A stretch of 37,234 nucleotides of DNA, taken from a virus. Below the pieces are notes generated by a model. The model was not told where the DNA came from, did not search any database, and saw only the letters and a program-made list of their open reading frames with translations. Position 1 is the first letter of the stretch, and every line of letters starts with the position of its first letter. The position numbers and the translations under genes are program-made. Positions 29,241-35,889 of this stretch are shown here, one piece after another. Location of the stretch: positions 1-37,234 of the IMG/VR virus record IMGVR_UViG_3300049007_000007; one strand, 5' to 3'.

Positions 29241-29800
29241 CAGGCGCTCCTCCTTCCTCGGTGGTCGTCCATGTCCTCGAGCAGCCGTGCGTCGGCCTCG
29301 ACGGGGTCGATGGCGCCAGTGGTGGCCGGCTCGTGCGGTTCGTCGTCGGTGCCGAGCGGCCATGCGAGCGACGTGCCCTCGGGGTCGTGGCCGGAGCTCG
29401 CGGTCCACCAGGCCGACTGGCGGTCCCGGCGGCGGGCGGCGAGCTCGGGCGCGAACCGTGAGGGCTCCCGGGCCTGCGGGCGGGGCGGGTGCGGGTCCGG
29501 CGCGGTCGCGTGCGCTTCGCCGCACACCCGGCAGGGGGCGTGCTCGTGCGGGACATGCAGCTGGGGCACGGGCGGCGCCGGCGGCCGCTGCGCCGGGTGC
29601 TCGCCCTTCGCCCACAGGGCCCGCTGCTCCGACATCTTGAGCCACCAGGCCCGGGTGCAGTTCGGGGCGACGAGATCGCAGTCGAGGCACCACCACCCGG
29701 CGGTCACCTCGCGGACGGCCCAGCTCGAGCAGCGGGCGCAGCGCGGTGCGGAGAACGCCATGTCGGGGCCGCCATCGTCGTACACCCCGTGGTCGGTCAT
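29240..29800 (-). CDS. Multi-zinc-knuckle protein (186 aa)
   Basis: A 186-residue protein from ATG 29800 (an internal ATG at residue 14 is possible). A first zinc ribbon is formed by Cys21/Cys24 (CARC) and Cys38/Cys41 (CLDC), and a CRVC pair at 90-93 lies further on, followed by His97. A Pro/His linker separates the zinc sites. The acidic C-terminal tail (LEDMDDHRGRRSA) is helical. It probably binds nucleic acid or a protein partner. It is overlapped by the basic 65-aa gene at its end, and the pair may work together. Confidence 0.65.
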   Translation of the reverse strand: MTDHGVYDDGGPDMAFSAPRCARCSSWAVREVTAGWWCLDCDLVAPNCTRAWWLKMSEQRALWAKGEHPAQRPPAPPVPQLHVPHEHAPCRVCGEAHATAPDPHPPRPQAREPSRFAPELAARRRDRQSAWWTASSGHDPEGTSLAWPLGTDDEPHEPATTGAIDPVEADARLLEDMDDHRGRRSA

Positions 29801-29862
29801 GCGGCCTCCCACTCGGGCCCGCCGGTGCTCACACCGAGGGCGGTGTGGCGGAGCGGGGTCAT
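29797..29862 (-). CDS. Micro-ORF linked by overlaps on both sides (21 aa)
   Basis: ATG 29862 overlaps the stop of the 47-aa zinc-ribbon gene and its own stop overlaps the ATG of the next gene, both as ATGA. The 21-residue product (MTPLRHTALGVSTGGPEWEAA) has no visible domain. The double coupling suggests it is translated. It may serve only to carry ribosomes from one gene to the next. Confidence 0.4.
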   Translation of the reverse strand: MTPLRHTALGVSTGGPEWEAA

Positions 29863-30002
29863 GGCGTCGTCCTTGCGGTGGCGCGGCAGTGCGCGCAGCG
29901 GTCGTTGGGGTTGCGGGGGTCGATGGGTAGGGCCAGCACCTGGCCGCAGGCGAGGCAGCCAGGCCGCTGGCCGTCGAGGTCGTCGATGTCCTGGGTGGGC
30001 AC
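29859..30002 (-). CDS. Small zinc-ribbon protein (47 aa)
   Basis: The GTG at 30002 gives a 47-residue product with CLAC (16-19) and CAHC (36-39) pairs separated by 16 residues, a clear four-cysteine zinc ribbon. The same frame is open upstream all the way into the DUF4326 gene at 30773, so fusion with that protein cannot be excluded. The intervening residues read like antisense of the plus-strand gene, and I prefer a separate start here. Its 3' end is coupled to the 21-aa micro-ORF. Confidence 0.55.
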   Translation of the reverse strand: MPTQDIDDLDGQRPGCLACGQVLALPIDPRNPNDRCAHCRATARTTP

Positions 30003-30773
30003 GGCCAGAGCACCGGGTCTGCTGGGTCCAACCTGGACGTCGGCAACGCACGGACGTACGTTCGTGTCGTGGTCGTTCTGGACTGGCACAAGACCTACGG
30101 CGGCTGGCACGGCCACCACTTCCGCGTGCCCGGCGACAGCCCCGAGTACGGGCCCGGGCTGCTCGCGGCGATCGTCGTGCGGCGCACGGACACTCTGTGG
30201 GTCGACGGCGACGACGGGCTCCAGCGTCCCCAGTTCGACGGGCACTGGTGGGCGGTGTTCGTCAACGACGGCCGGGGCGGCCAGTTCGAGGTCGGTGACC
30301 GGTGGGACTCGGAGGATGAGGCGAAGGCGGCGGCCGAGGCTCACGTCCCTCTCCTGAGCGTTGGCCAACTCGAGGAGGACGTCGGCGTGGCAGGGCTGGT
30401 CGAGCGGGCACCAGCACGCCAGGTCGTGACCGACGAGGTCGCCGAGGTAGTGCGTGCGGGTGTGCTCGCCGTCGAGGTCGGTGAAGGCGGCGTTCAGGCT
30501 CTGACGGAACAGGTCGATCGCGAACTCGGTCGCGGTGCGCTTCGAGTCCCACGCTCCCCAGCGGGCGCCGCTCTCTATGCCCCACTTGTCGACGTGGACG
30601 ACCGTCCAGAACGGGCCGGTCTCGGAGTAGCTACCCGAGCCGGGACGTCCTGCCGGGACGCGGTTCCTGCGGACGGCGTAGGGGTTGCGCCATCGGCTCG
30701 GCCGGGCGACTGAGACAGCGCCCTCGGGCTTACGCCAGCCCTTCGTGCGGCGCAGCTGGATGCGCTCAGCCAC
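29859..30773 (-). CDS. DUF4326-family protein, reading frame runs on through an opposing gene (up to 304 aa)
   Basis: The GTG at 30773 overlaps the upstream stop by 8 bases and has GGAGG 5 bases upstream. Residues 3-137 form a complete DUF4326 domain: IQLRRTKGWRKPEGAVSVAR, SRWRNPYAV, HYLGDLVGHDLACWCPLDQPCHADVLLELAN. A short conserved C-terminal part with CWCPLDxPCHADVLLELA is typical. The family normally ends here. In this genome no stop follows, and the frame continues for 167 more codons through antisense of the plus-strand gene and into the zinc-ribbon gene. GC at third positions drops after the domain end. The true 3' end is therefore uncertain. DUF4326 function is unknown. Confidence 0.72.
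   Translation of the reverse strand: MAERIQLRRTKGWRKPEGAVSVARPSRWRNPYAVRRNRVPAGRPGSGSYSETGPFWTVVHVDKWGIESGARWGAWDSKRTATEFAIDLFRQSLNAAFTDLDGEHTRTHYLGDLVGHDLACWCPLDQPCHADVLLELANAQERDVSLGRRLRLILRVPPVTDLELAAPAVVDEHRPPVPVELGTLEPVVAVDPQSVRAPHDDRREQPGPVLGAVAGHAEVVAVPAAVGLVPVQNDHDTNVRPCVADVQVGPSRPGALAVPTQDIDDLDGQRPGCLACGQVLALPIDPRNPNDRCAHCRATARTTP
30034..30062 (+). promoter_or_regulatory. Candidate promoter for plus-strand gene at 30069
   Basis: TGGACG (30034-30039), 17 bases and TACGTT (30057-30062) stand 6 bases upstream of the GTG at 30069, so the message would be leaderless. The palindrome ACGTACGT (30054-30061) overlaps the -10. The -35 matches the consensus at 4 of 6 positions. Confidence 0.4.
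30069..30713 (+). CDS. Plus-strand unknown protein; only first ~95 codons look coding
   Basis: A GTG at 30069 opens a frame that stays open to 30713. The first 95 residues are protein-like (WHKTYGGWHGHHFRVPGDSPEYGPG; FDGHWWAVFVNDGRGGQFEVGDRWDSEDEAKAAAEAHV) with G/C at nearly every third position. From about 30355 the frame runs antisense to the DUF4326 gene and codon quality collapses. The real stop is missing at the expected place, so the 3' end may be over-extended. No ribosome site precedes the start. It is a small beta-rich protein of unknown function, read against the main operon. Confidence 0.6.
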   Translation: MVVLDWHKTYGGWHGHHFRVPGDSPEYGPGLLAAIVVRRTDTLWVDGDDGLQRPQFDGHWWAVFVNDGRGGQFEVGDRWDSEDEAKAAAEAHVPLLSVGQLEEDVGVAGLVERAPARQVVTDEVAEVVRAGVLAVEVGEGGVQALTEQVDRELGRGALRVPRSPAGAALYAPLVDVDDRPERAGLGVATRAGTSCRDAVPADGVGVAPSARPGD

Positions 30774-30993
30774 CGTCGCCTCCGGGGAGGTGGTCGCCGA
30801 GCGTCTGGGTGAGGCCGACGTCGGCCTGGTAGCCGAGCCGCTCGTGCCACTCCCAGCGGTCGTCGTAGCAGGTGCAGTCGAAGGGCGGGTTGGTGCCGGG
30901 TGCGTCGTCGTGGACGGCGGTGCAGTTGCCGTGGTCGCCCGACCGGCAGGGCTCGCAGGCGGCCAGGTGCTGGCTCGGGGCGTGGCTACCCAC
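30766..30993 (-). CDS. Cysteine-rich small protein (75 aa)
   Basis: The GTG at 30993 overlaps the upstream stop by 8 bases (GTGGGTAG) and the stop overlaps the next start by 8 (GTGGCTGA). Cys13, Cys16, Cys24, Cys40 and Cys42 with several His give a compact metal-binding protein (CEPCRSGDHGNC; FDCTCYDD). This Cys/His arrangement with a central acidic patch is found in actinophage small proteins of unknown role. The C-terminal part is helical and Gly-rich. Confidence 0.68.
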   Translation of the reverse strand: MGSHAPSQHLAACEPCRSGDHGNCTAVHDDAPGTNPPFDCTCYDDRWEWHERLGYQADVGLTQTLGDHLPGGDGG

Positions 30994-31342
30994 GATCCCG
31001 CCCGAGGTTGCGGAGGTCGAACCCGTCGGCTGACCGGCCCTGCTTGTTGCCGGTCAGAGCGAGGTTGTAGATCTCCTCGATCCTGCGCGTCGCCTTGGCC
31101 ATTGCGGCCTCCTGGGACTCCTTGATCTTCGGAACGAGGTCGTCCATATGGCGACGCACCTCGTCGCTGATCTCCGCTCGGACGACGTCAGCCACCGCTG
31201 CCCTGGCGGCTTCGAGGTCACTCGCGAGGGCCTTGCGTTCGCGCCGGACCTCGCGCAGCTCGGAGCGGACCTCGCCCAGGACCTGCTTGGCTTCGGCGCT
31301 GGCGGCGGCGAGCTGGTCGACGAACGTCTCAAGCTCAGCCAC
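30986..31342 (-). CDS. Coiled-coil protein (118 aa)
   Basis: The GTG at 31342 overlaps the upstream DUF5131 stop by 8 bases (GTGGCTGA). Residues 2-95 are a long charged helix with heptad spacing (LETFVDQLAAASAEAKQVLGEVRSELREVRRERKALASDLEAARAAVADVV), likely a parallel coiled coil. The C-terminus is Gly/Arg-rich. There is no membrane segment or enzyme motif. It could act as an adaptor or oligomerisation partner for its neighbours, with which it is translationally coupled. Confidence 0.68.
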   Translation of the reverse strand: MAELETFVDQLAAASAEAKQVLGEVRSELREVRRERKALASDLEAARAAVADVVRAEISDEVRRHMDDLVPKIKESQEAAMAKATRRIEEIYNLALTGNKQGRSADGFDLRNLGRDRG

Positions 31343-32156
31343 GGGTCACCGCCTCGGGCATCTGGTCCCAGGTGCGCCCGTCGATGTGCCGGCCGTTGGC
31401 CTTCGGCGTCCGGCCGCCCCACTGCTTGAAGAAGAACGGGACACCGGCGTCGACGCAGCGGTCGCGGATCTCGTACACCCACACCGGGTCGACTGGGCGT
31501 GCGCCCGGCCCGGACTCACCGCCGGCGATCACCCAGTCGATGCCGGTGAGGTCGAGCGACGGGAGCGGCCCGAGGAGGGGCTCGAGGCTGAGGAACCGGA
31601 CGGCGGCCGGCGGAGCCCGGAGGTGGTCGGCCCGGAAGGTGTACCGGTCGGACTCGATCGACGTGCCCAGCCAGACGTTCGGGAGCGGCCAGGTCTTCGA
31701 CTCGTTCCAGCGAAGCTGGTGGTCGCGCCAGATCGGGCCGCCGTAGGCCGACCCCTCGTTGGCTGCCCACTCGGCGAGCACGTCGGCCATGCGCTGCGGG
31801 CGCTTCGTGAGCACCTGGAAGGTGTGCTGGCCGGCGGCCGCCATCGTCGCCCAGACCGAGCCGATGAACTCGATCGGCACGTCGCGATGGAACAGGTCCG
31901 ACATGCTGTTGACGAACACGCGGGCCGGCTTCCGCCAGTGCAGCGGGGCGTCCAGCGTGTCCGGGTGGACGCTCAGCCCGAAGCCGGGGCCGCTGGTGCG
32001 GGGGTCGCCGTCGGCCTGGTACTTGGCCTGGCCCATGGCCTTGAGCCGGCGGGCGAGGGTGAGGGCGTAGCAGTTGTCGCAGCCGGGCGAGACCCGGTCG
32101 CAGCCGGTGGTCGGGTTCCACACCCGGTCGGTCCACTCGATCGAGGTCTCAGCCAT
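31335..32156 (-). CDS. DUF5131 / phage Gp37-Gp68 family protein (273 aa)
   Basis: ATG 32156 lies 8 bases inside the ASCH gene (ATGGCTGA). The N-terminus carries the signature IEWTDRVWNPTTGCDRVSPGCDNCYA (6-31) with Cys19, Cys26 and Cys29. Later motifs are FVNSMSDLFH, QVLTKRPQRM, NVWLGTSIES, RFLSLEPLLG, WVIAGGESGPGARP and FFFKQWGG, which mark this family along its whole length. The fold is predicted to be a radical-SAM-like barrel with the three cysteines as a possible cluster site. The reaction is not known. It is paired with an ASCH protein, and a nucleic-acid or nucleoside modification role is possible. Confidence 0.9.
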   Translation of the reverse strand: MAETSIEWTDRVWNPTTGCDRVSPGCDNCYALTLARRLKAMGQAKYQADGDPRTSGPGFGLSVHPDTLDAPLHWRKPARVFVNSMSDLFHRDVPIEFIGSVWATMAAAGQHTFQVLTKRPQRMADVLAEWAANEGSAYGGPIWRDHQLRWNESKTWPLPNVWLGTSIESDRYTFRADHLRAPPAAVRFLSLEPLLGPLPSLDLTGIDWVIAGGESGPGARPVDPVWVYEIRDRCVDAGVPFFFKQWGGRTPKANGRHIDGRTWDQMPEAVTRG

Positions 32157-32721
32157 CGGTGACCGCCATGAGCTGCTCGGTGATGCGGGCCTGCTCGTCC
32201 TCGGTCGGGGTCCACGGGACGGTCTGCTTGCCGCGGGCCGAGACGGGCGTCAGGAAGGGCCGGACGTCGTCGAGCAGCCACGCCCACCGGCCAGCGGCGA
32301 AGACGCCGAAGGGAAGCTGAGCGGTGACGTCGCGGTGGGCGCGGGTGGACCGGTGGAACACCTCGGCCTGGTACGGACGGTTGTCAGCGCCGAGCCCGAA
32401 CAGCAGCACATCGCCGGTGCCGGGGTCACTGGTGTGGCCGTACGGCCACATCGGCACGCAGTCGACGAGCTGGGCGGTGGCCACGACGGCGCCATACGGC
32501 AAGTCGTAGATGCCGTAGCTGCGCTCGAGCCCGTCGAGGGCGTCGTAGGTGAGGTCCCACAGGTGGCGGTCGTGGTGCTTGTCGGCAGCGGTGTAGAGGC
32601 GGCGTCCGGCGTGGATGAGGATCGAGCCCCGGTAGTTGGTGCGTCGGTCGCGGGTCTCGATGGTCTTCACGCCGGCGGCGATGAGCGAGGCCCACGGCTG
32701 GTGGATCGTGAGGGCCTTCAC
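32149..32721 (-). CDS. ASCH-domain protein (190 aa)
   Basis: The GTG at 32721 overlaps the stop of the upstream gene by 4 bases (GTGA). Residues 1-110 form an ASCH domain: ALTIHQPWASLIAAGVKTIETR (3-24), YRGSILIHAGRR (30-41), YGAVVATAQLVDCVPM (76-91). The domain is related to PUA and binds RNA or modified nucleosides; some members are N4-acetylcytidine amidohydrolases. A further helical segment follows to the end. It is common next to DUF5131 genes in actinophages, and here it overlaps that gene by 8 bases. Confidence 0.88.
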   Translation of the reverse strand: MKALTIHQPWASLIAAGVKTIETRDRRTNYRGSILIHAGRRLYTAADKHHDRHLWDLTYDALDGLERSYGIYDLPYGAVVATAQLVDCVPMWPYGHTSDPGTGDVLLFGLGADNRPYQAEVFHRSTRAHRDVTAQLPFGVFAAGRWAWLLDDVRPFLTPVSARGKQTVPWTPTEDEQARITEQLMAVTDG

Positions 32722-32966
32722 CGCCGGGCCTCCGGCGTCAGCCTGCGGAGCGCGGCTAGGTAGGTGCGGGTGGCTTGGATGGCGCGCCGGTTGGTTGAGA
32801 GGGTGTCGCCGCCGGCGGCGTACTCGGTGGGCATGACGATCGGTCCGAGGGCATCGGCCCGGCTGATGTCGTTGGCGATCTGGTCCCAGTCGACGGTGTC
32901 GAGCAGCGTCGAGACGGTGCCGAGGACGCTGCCGGCGACCCGGATGTCGGACGTGCGGTCAGCCAC
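32718..32966 (-). CDS. Small hypothetical protein (82 aa)
   Basis: The GTG at 32966 overlaps the stop of the Ea22-like gene by 8 bases (GTGGCTGA), and the frame before it is shadow. The 82-residue product reads MADRTSDIRVAGSVLGTVSTL at its N-terminus, then a helix-rich body (LDTVDWDQIANDISRADAL; STNRRAIQATRTYLAALRRL). There is no Cys, membrane segment or catalytic motif. It could be a small DNA- or RNA-associated protein. Function unknown. Confidence 0.65.
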   Translation of the reverse strand: MADRTSDIRVAGSVLGTVSTLLDTVDWDQIANDISRADALGPIVMPTEYAAGGDTLSTNRRAIQATRTYLAALRRLTPEARR

Positions 32967-33816
32967 GGTGGGTCTCTTGGCGGTCGTGGGGGCAGCGGTG
33001 GTCGAGGTAGTGCTGGGCGATCGAGCGCAGGACCAGCAGCAGACGGTCCTCCTCACCAGCGCCGAGGTGACGCCACTTGCCGGTCGGCGTCTCGATCAGA
33101 TGCCAGAACCGGACGCACTGGGCACAGCAGGTGAGCGCCTCGGCGTCCACGGTGAAGCTGCCGGGCCCATCGGTGGTGACCTTGAGTAGGCCGAGGGCGT
33201 CGAGGACGGGGTCGGTGTGCTGGCACCCGGGGCGTGGGGCGCCGCCGAGCCGGTCCATGACCTTCTGCTCGACGCCGAGGGAGCGGAGCACAGGGACGAG
33301 CCGGTTCTGGAAGTCGCACCAGCGGTCGTGCAGTGCCCGGAGGCGCTCGATCTCGTCGAGCAGGGCGGGCAGGGTGTTGCGGGCCTCGGCGATCAGCTCG
33401 GCGTCGGGGTGGTCGACCCGGGCGACGTCGGACCGGTAGGGCTGCTCGCGGGCGGCCCAGGTGTTGGCCGGGCTGATGAACCCCCGGGGGTCCCACAGCC
33501 AGACCGTGCCCAGGTCCTCGGGCTTCGGGCAGCGGTAGCCCTCCCACAGGTCACCGTTGCCAGTGCGCTCGACCTCGGCCCACTTCGCCTGACACGAGTC
33601 ACAGGCCTCGAAGGTCAGGGAGACGGATTCGTCGTAGAGCTCGACGATGCACGGCTCGGATCGCTGGGCGGCGATGACCCGCAGCTGGCCGGAGTGGAGG
33701 GTGCAGAGTTCGACCTGGCCGTCGTCGTGGCCGCGCCAGCCCCAGGGGCCGGCGGTGGCGGCCTCGTGCAGATGGCGGAGGCGGGCGAGCCGCTCGGTGG
33801 TGATCGGGTCAGCCAC
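32959..33816 (-). CDS. Ea22/Ead-like phage protein with cysteine pairs (285 aa)
   Basis: The GTG at 33816 overlaps the J-domain gene stop by 8 bases (GTGGCTGA) and has AGGAGG about 6 bases before it. The N-terminus (RLARLRHLHEAATAGPWGWRG) and the block DHPDAELIAEARNTLPALLDEIERLRALHDRW (135-166) match Ea22-like proteins, common but uncharacterised in phages. There are additional cysteine pairs (CDSC at 72-75, CCAQC at 230-234) that may bind metal, and the C-terminus is helical with Cys/His. The function is not known. It may be an early-expressed accessory factor. Confidence 0.75.
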   Translation of the reverse strand: MADPITTERLARLRHLHEAATAGPWGWRGHDDGQVELCTLHSGQLRVIAAQRSEPCIVELYDESVSLTFEACDSCQAKWAEVERTGNGDLWEGYRCPKPEDLGTVWLWDPRGFISPANTWAAREQPYRSDVARVDHPDAELIAEARNTLPALLDEIERLRALHDRWCDFQNRLVPVLRSLGVEQKVMDRLGGAPRPGCQHTDPVLDALGLLKVTTDGPGSFTVDAEALTCCAQCVRFWHLIETPTGKWRHLGAGEEDRLLLVLRSIAQHYLDHRCPHDRQETHRG

Positions 33817-34480
33817 GGTCGGCCTCCTGGAGCAGCAGGTCGCGGGCCTCGGTGAGCCGCCGGAACGTGTCGGGGTCGCCGCCGGCGTCCGGGTGGTGCG
33901 TCTTCGAGGCGGCCCGCCAGAGGTCCTGAGCGGCGGCTGCGACCCCGCTGACGTCGGATACGCCGGTCAAGCGCCCGGCCGCCAAGGCGAGTAGGCGAGC
34001 GGCCTCCTCGACGGTCATGGCGGCGCCGACCGCCACGGGCCCGCCGGGCGGCAGGGCGCCGAACCCGGCGTACTGCTGGCCCCGCTCAGCGATCCCGTAG
34101 CGCTCGACCTTGCGCAGCGCCTCCAGCCCGAGGGCGATCGCCCGCAGGTTGATCTGCCACGACGGCGGCTCCCCCGCCCAGCGCGCCTCGAACGTGTCGC
34201 ACGGGTACGTGAGGACGCCGAGCCGGCGGGTGTCCACGGTGAGAATCACGCCGGGGTGGTCGACCCTGGCGCTCGAGCGGAGATGCCCATCGCGGCGAAG
34301 CTGGCCAGGCTGCACGTCGAGCTGCAGGTGGGCGGCGCGGGCGGCGATGTGGTCGAGCTCGCGGTGCAGTTGGTCGAGGGTCTGCTCGTAGGACCGCACC
34401 CGGAACGGGTTCGGCTTCCTCTCCCTGGGGACGCGCCAGCCGTCGGGCCAGACGTCGATCGGGCGGACGGTGAGGTCCAT
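33809..34480 (-). CDS. J-domain (DnaJ-like) protein (223 aa)
   Basis: ATG 34480 overlaps the upstream stop (TGATG). The first 150 residues are of unknown fold (LDQLHRELDHIAARAAHLQLDVQ; HPGVILTVDTRRLGVLTYPCDTF). The last 50 contain a J-domain core with the HPD tripeptide at 196-198 (LWRAASKTHHPDAGGDPDTFRRLTEARDLLL), which stimulates Hsp70 ATPase. The domain lies at the C-terminus, unlike in host DnaJ. Such proteins are common in actinophages and may recruit host DnaK to remodel replication or assembly complexes. Confidence 0.82.
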   Translation of the reverse strand: MDLTVRPIDVWPDGWRVPRERKPNPFRVRSYEQTLDQLHRELDHIAARAAHLQLDVQPGQLRRDGHLRSSARVDHPGVILTVDTRRLGVLTYPCDTFEARWAGEPPSWQINLRAIALGLEALRKVERYGIAERGQQYAGFGALPPGGPVAVGAAMTVEEAARLLALAAGRLTGVSDVSGVAAAAQDLWRAASKTHHPDAGGDPDTFRRLTEARDLLLQEADRG

Positions 34481-34638
34481 CAGCCGGCCTCGCTGTGGTT
34501 GAGGAGGCGGGCGGCGCGTTCGGCGTCGGCCTGCTTGGTGAACGTGGCGATGTCGGCCCAGGGGCCGTCGCCGGCGCAGCGCATCAGCGCGGTCTCGCCG
34601 CCGGCGACGATCGTGCGGGTCGCGTACCGGTCAGGCAT
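34480..34638 (-). CDS. Small hypothetical protein (52 aa)
   Basis: ATG 34638 overlaps the stop of the clamp/FtsK fusion by 8 bases (ATGCCTGA). The 52 residues have a beta/alpha pattern ([47 protein letters not shown]). Small proteins with TF...[11 protein letters not shown] ends occur in many phages and plasmids, where they probably bind other proteins. No metal site or membrane segment is seen. The stop overlaps the J-domain start (TGATG). Confidence 0.65.
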   Translation of the reverse strand: MPDRYATRTIVAGGETALMRCAGDGPWADIATFTKQADAERAARLLNHSEAG

Positions 34639-35602
34639 CGGTGAGCCCCTCATCCGCCAGGAGATGCTCGAGGTCGTCGGCGGTGGCGAGCACGGCCCGG
34701 GCCTTGGTCCCGTCGGCCGGGCCGACGACGCCGCGGGCCTCAAGCTCGTCCATGAGGCGGGCCGCCCGGGCGTATCCGACGCGGAGCTTGCGCTGCAGCA
34801 TGGAGGTCGAGCCGAGCTGCGAGGCGACGATGAGGCGGGCGGCCTGGTCGATCAGGCGGCCGTCGCCGCTCGTGGCGTCGGCGTCGTCGCCGTCGTCGGT
34901 GGGCTCCGGCCGGGGCTCCATCCGGTCGAAGTCCCAGCGGCAGGGCATGACGATGCCCTCGACGTGGGGGCGGGAGTGCTGCACGTCGACGTGCGCGGCG
35001 CCGATCTCGCCGCCGAGGCGGAGCGCGAGGACGGCGAAGTCGTGCCACTGGTGGACCTTGCAGAGCCGGCCGAAGATCTCGGGGCTGACCGCGACCCGAC
35101 CGGTGTCCGCTCCGCGGAAGCCGCCAAGGACCGAGCGCCAGGCGGGCCAGGGCCCGTCGTAGGACTGGAGGGTGAGGCGCTCGACGTCGGGCATCTCCAT
35201 GATGACGCTGTGGGCTTCGAGGCCGACGAGCTGGCCGGGGGCGGCGTTGCCGAGGACATTGAGGCGGAGGGTGATGTTGATCGGCTCGGCGCCGGTCTTC
35301 TCGCCTTCACCGGCGAGCTTGAGCGCGTGCTTGAGGAAGCCCTTGGCGCGGCCGTGGGGGTCCATCGCTGTGCCCGTGGAGATCGGCACCTCGTCCCAGC
35401 CAGGCGCCTCGGTGTCGGCGTGCTCGTGGTCCGTCACCCAGGCGGTGAGGAGCATGTAGCTGTCGGTGGCGACGAGGCGGACGCCGCCGGTGTGCGACTC
35501 GATGTGGACGGTTTTGGAGAGCGCGGGGTTCTCCTTGTCGCCGGCCGAGGCGAGGGCGACGGCGAGCCAGCCGCGGGCGAGGTCGCGGGCGTCGAAGATC
35601 AC
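34631..35602 (-). CDS. Sliding-clamp (DnaN-like) protein fused to an FtsK-gamma domain (323 aa)
   Basis: The GTG at 35602 overlaps the lipoprotein stop (GTGA). Residues 1-225 resemble the beta clamp of DNA polymerase [28 protein letters not shown] (32-56), [11 protein letters not shown] (170-180) and [13 protein letters not shown] (213-225). After an acidic linker (230-247) comes an FtsK-gamma winged helix (248-306), [46 protein letters not shown]. In FtsK this domain binds the 8-base KOPS sequence. Free FtsK-gamma proteins are common in actinophages, but a clamp fused to it is unusual. It may tether the clamp to oriented DNA sites or to the replisome. Confidence 0.82.
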   Translation of the reverse strand: MIFDARDLARGWLAVALASAGDKENPALSKTVHIESHTGGVRLVATDSYMLLTAWVTDHEHADTEAPGWDEVPISTGTAMDPHGRAKGFLKHALKLAGEGEKTGAEPINITLRLNVLGNAAPGQLVGLEAHSVIMEMPDVERLTLQSYDGPWPAWRSVLGGFRGADTGRVAVSPEIFGRLCKVHQWHDFAVLALRLGGEIGAAHVDVQHSRPHVEGIVMPCRWDFDRMEPRPEPTDDGDDADATSGDGRLIDQAARLIVASQLGSTSMLQRKLRVGYARAARLMDELEARGVVGPADGTKARAVLATADDLEHLLADEGLTDA

Positions 35603-35889
35603 GACCCGGTCTCGGCCGCCAGCACGCCACCCTCGGCGCAGTTGGGGTCGTTGGCCACGACGTCCAGCGGGTCCCTGTTGCCCCCGGTCACGCTGTAGAC
35701 GCCGTTGTCACCGATGCAGAACGCGGCGACATTGGGAAACCCGTCGCCGTTCGGCCAGACGGTGACCTCGCGGTCGGCCTGCTGGTCGACCGGGGCGTCA
35801 CCCTTCCCGCGGTCGTCGTTGAACTCCGAGCAGCCGGCCGTGGTGGCGATCGCTGCGACGGCGGCGAGACCGAGGATCGTGCGCTTCAT
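35599..35889 (-). CDS. Predicted secreted lipoprotein (96 aa)
   Basis: ATG 35889 overlaps the upstream stop (ATGA). The N-terminus is a lipoprotein signal peptide: basic MKR, hydrophobic [12 protein letters not shown] and lipobox TAGC with Cys20 as the lipid site. The mature part is acidic then beta-rich ([30 protein letters not shown]), with Cys58 and Cys84 that may form a disulfide. It would be anchored on the outer face of the membrane. Phage lipoproteins of similar size include superinfection exclusion proteins, so a role in blocking injection by other phages is a reasonable hypothesis. Confidence 0.78.
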   Translation of the reverse strand: MKRTILGLAAVAAIATTAGCSEFNDDRGKGDAPVDQQADREVTVWPNGDGFPNVAAFCIGDNGVYSVTGGNRDPLDVVANDPNCAEGGVLAAETGS

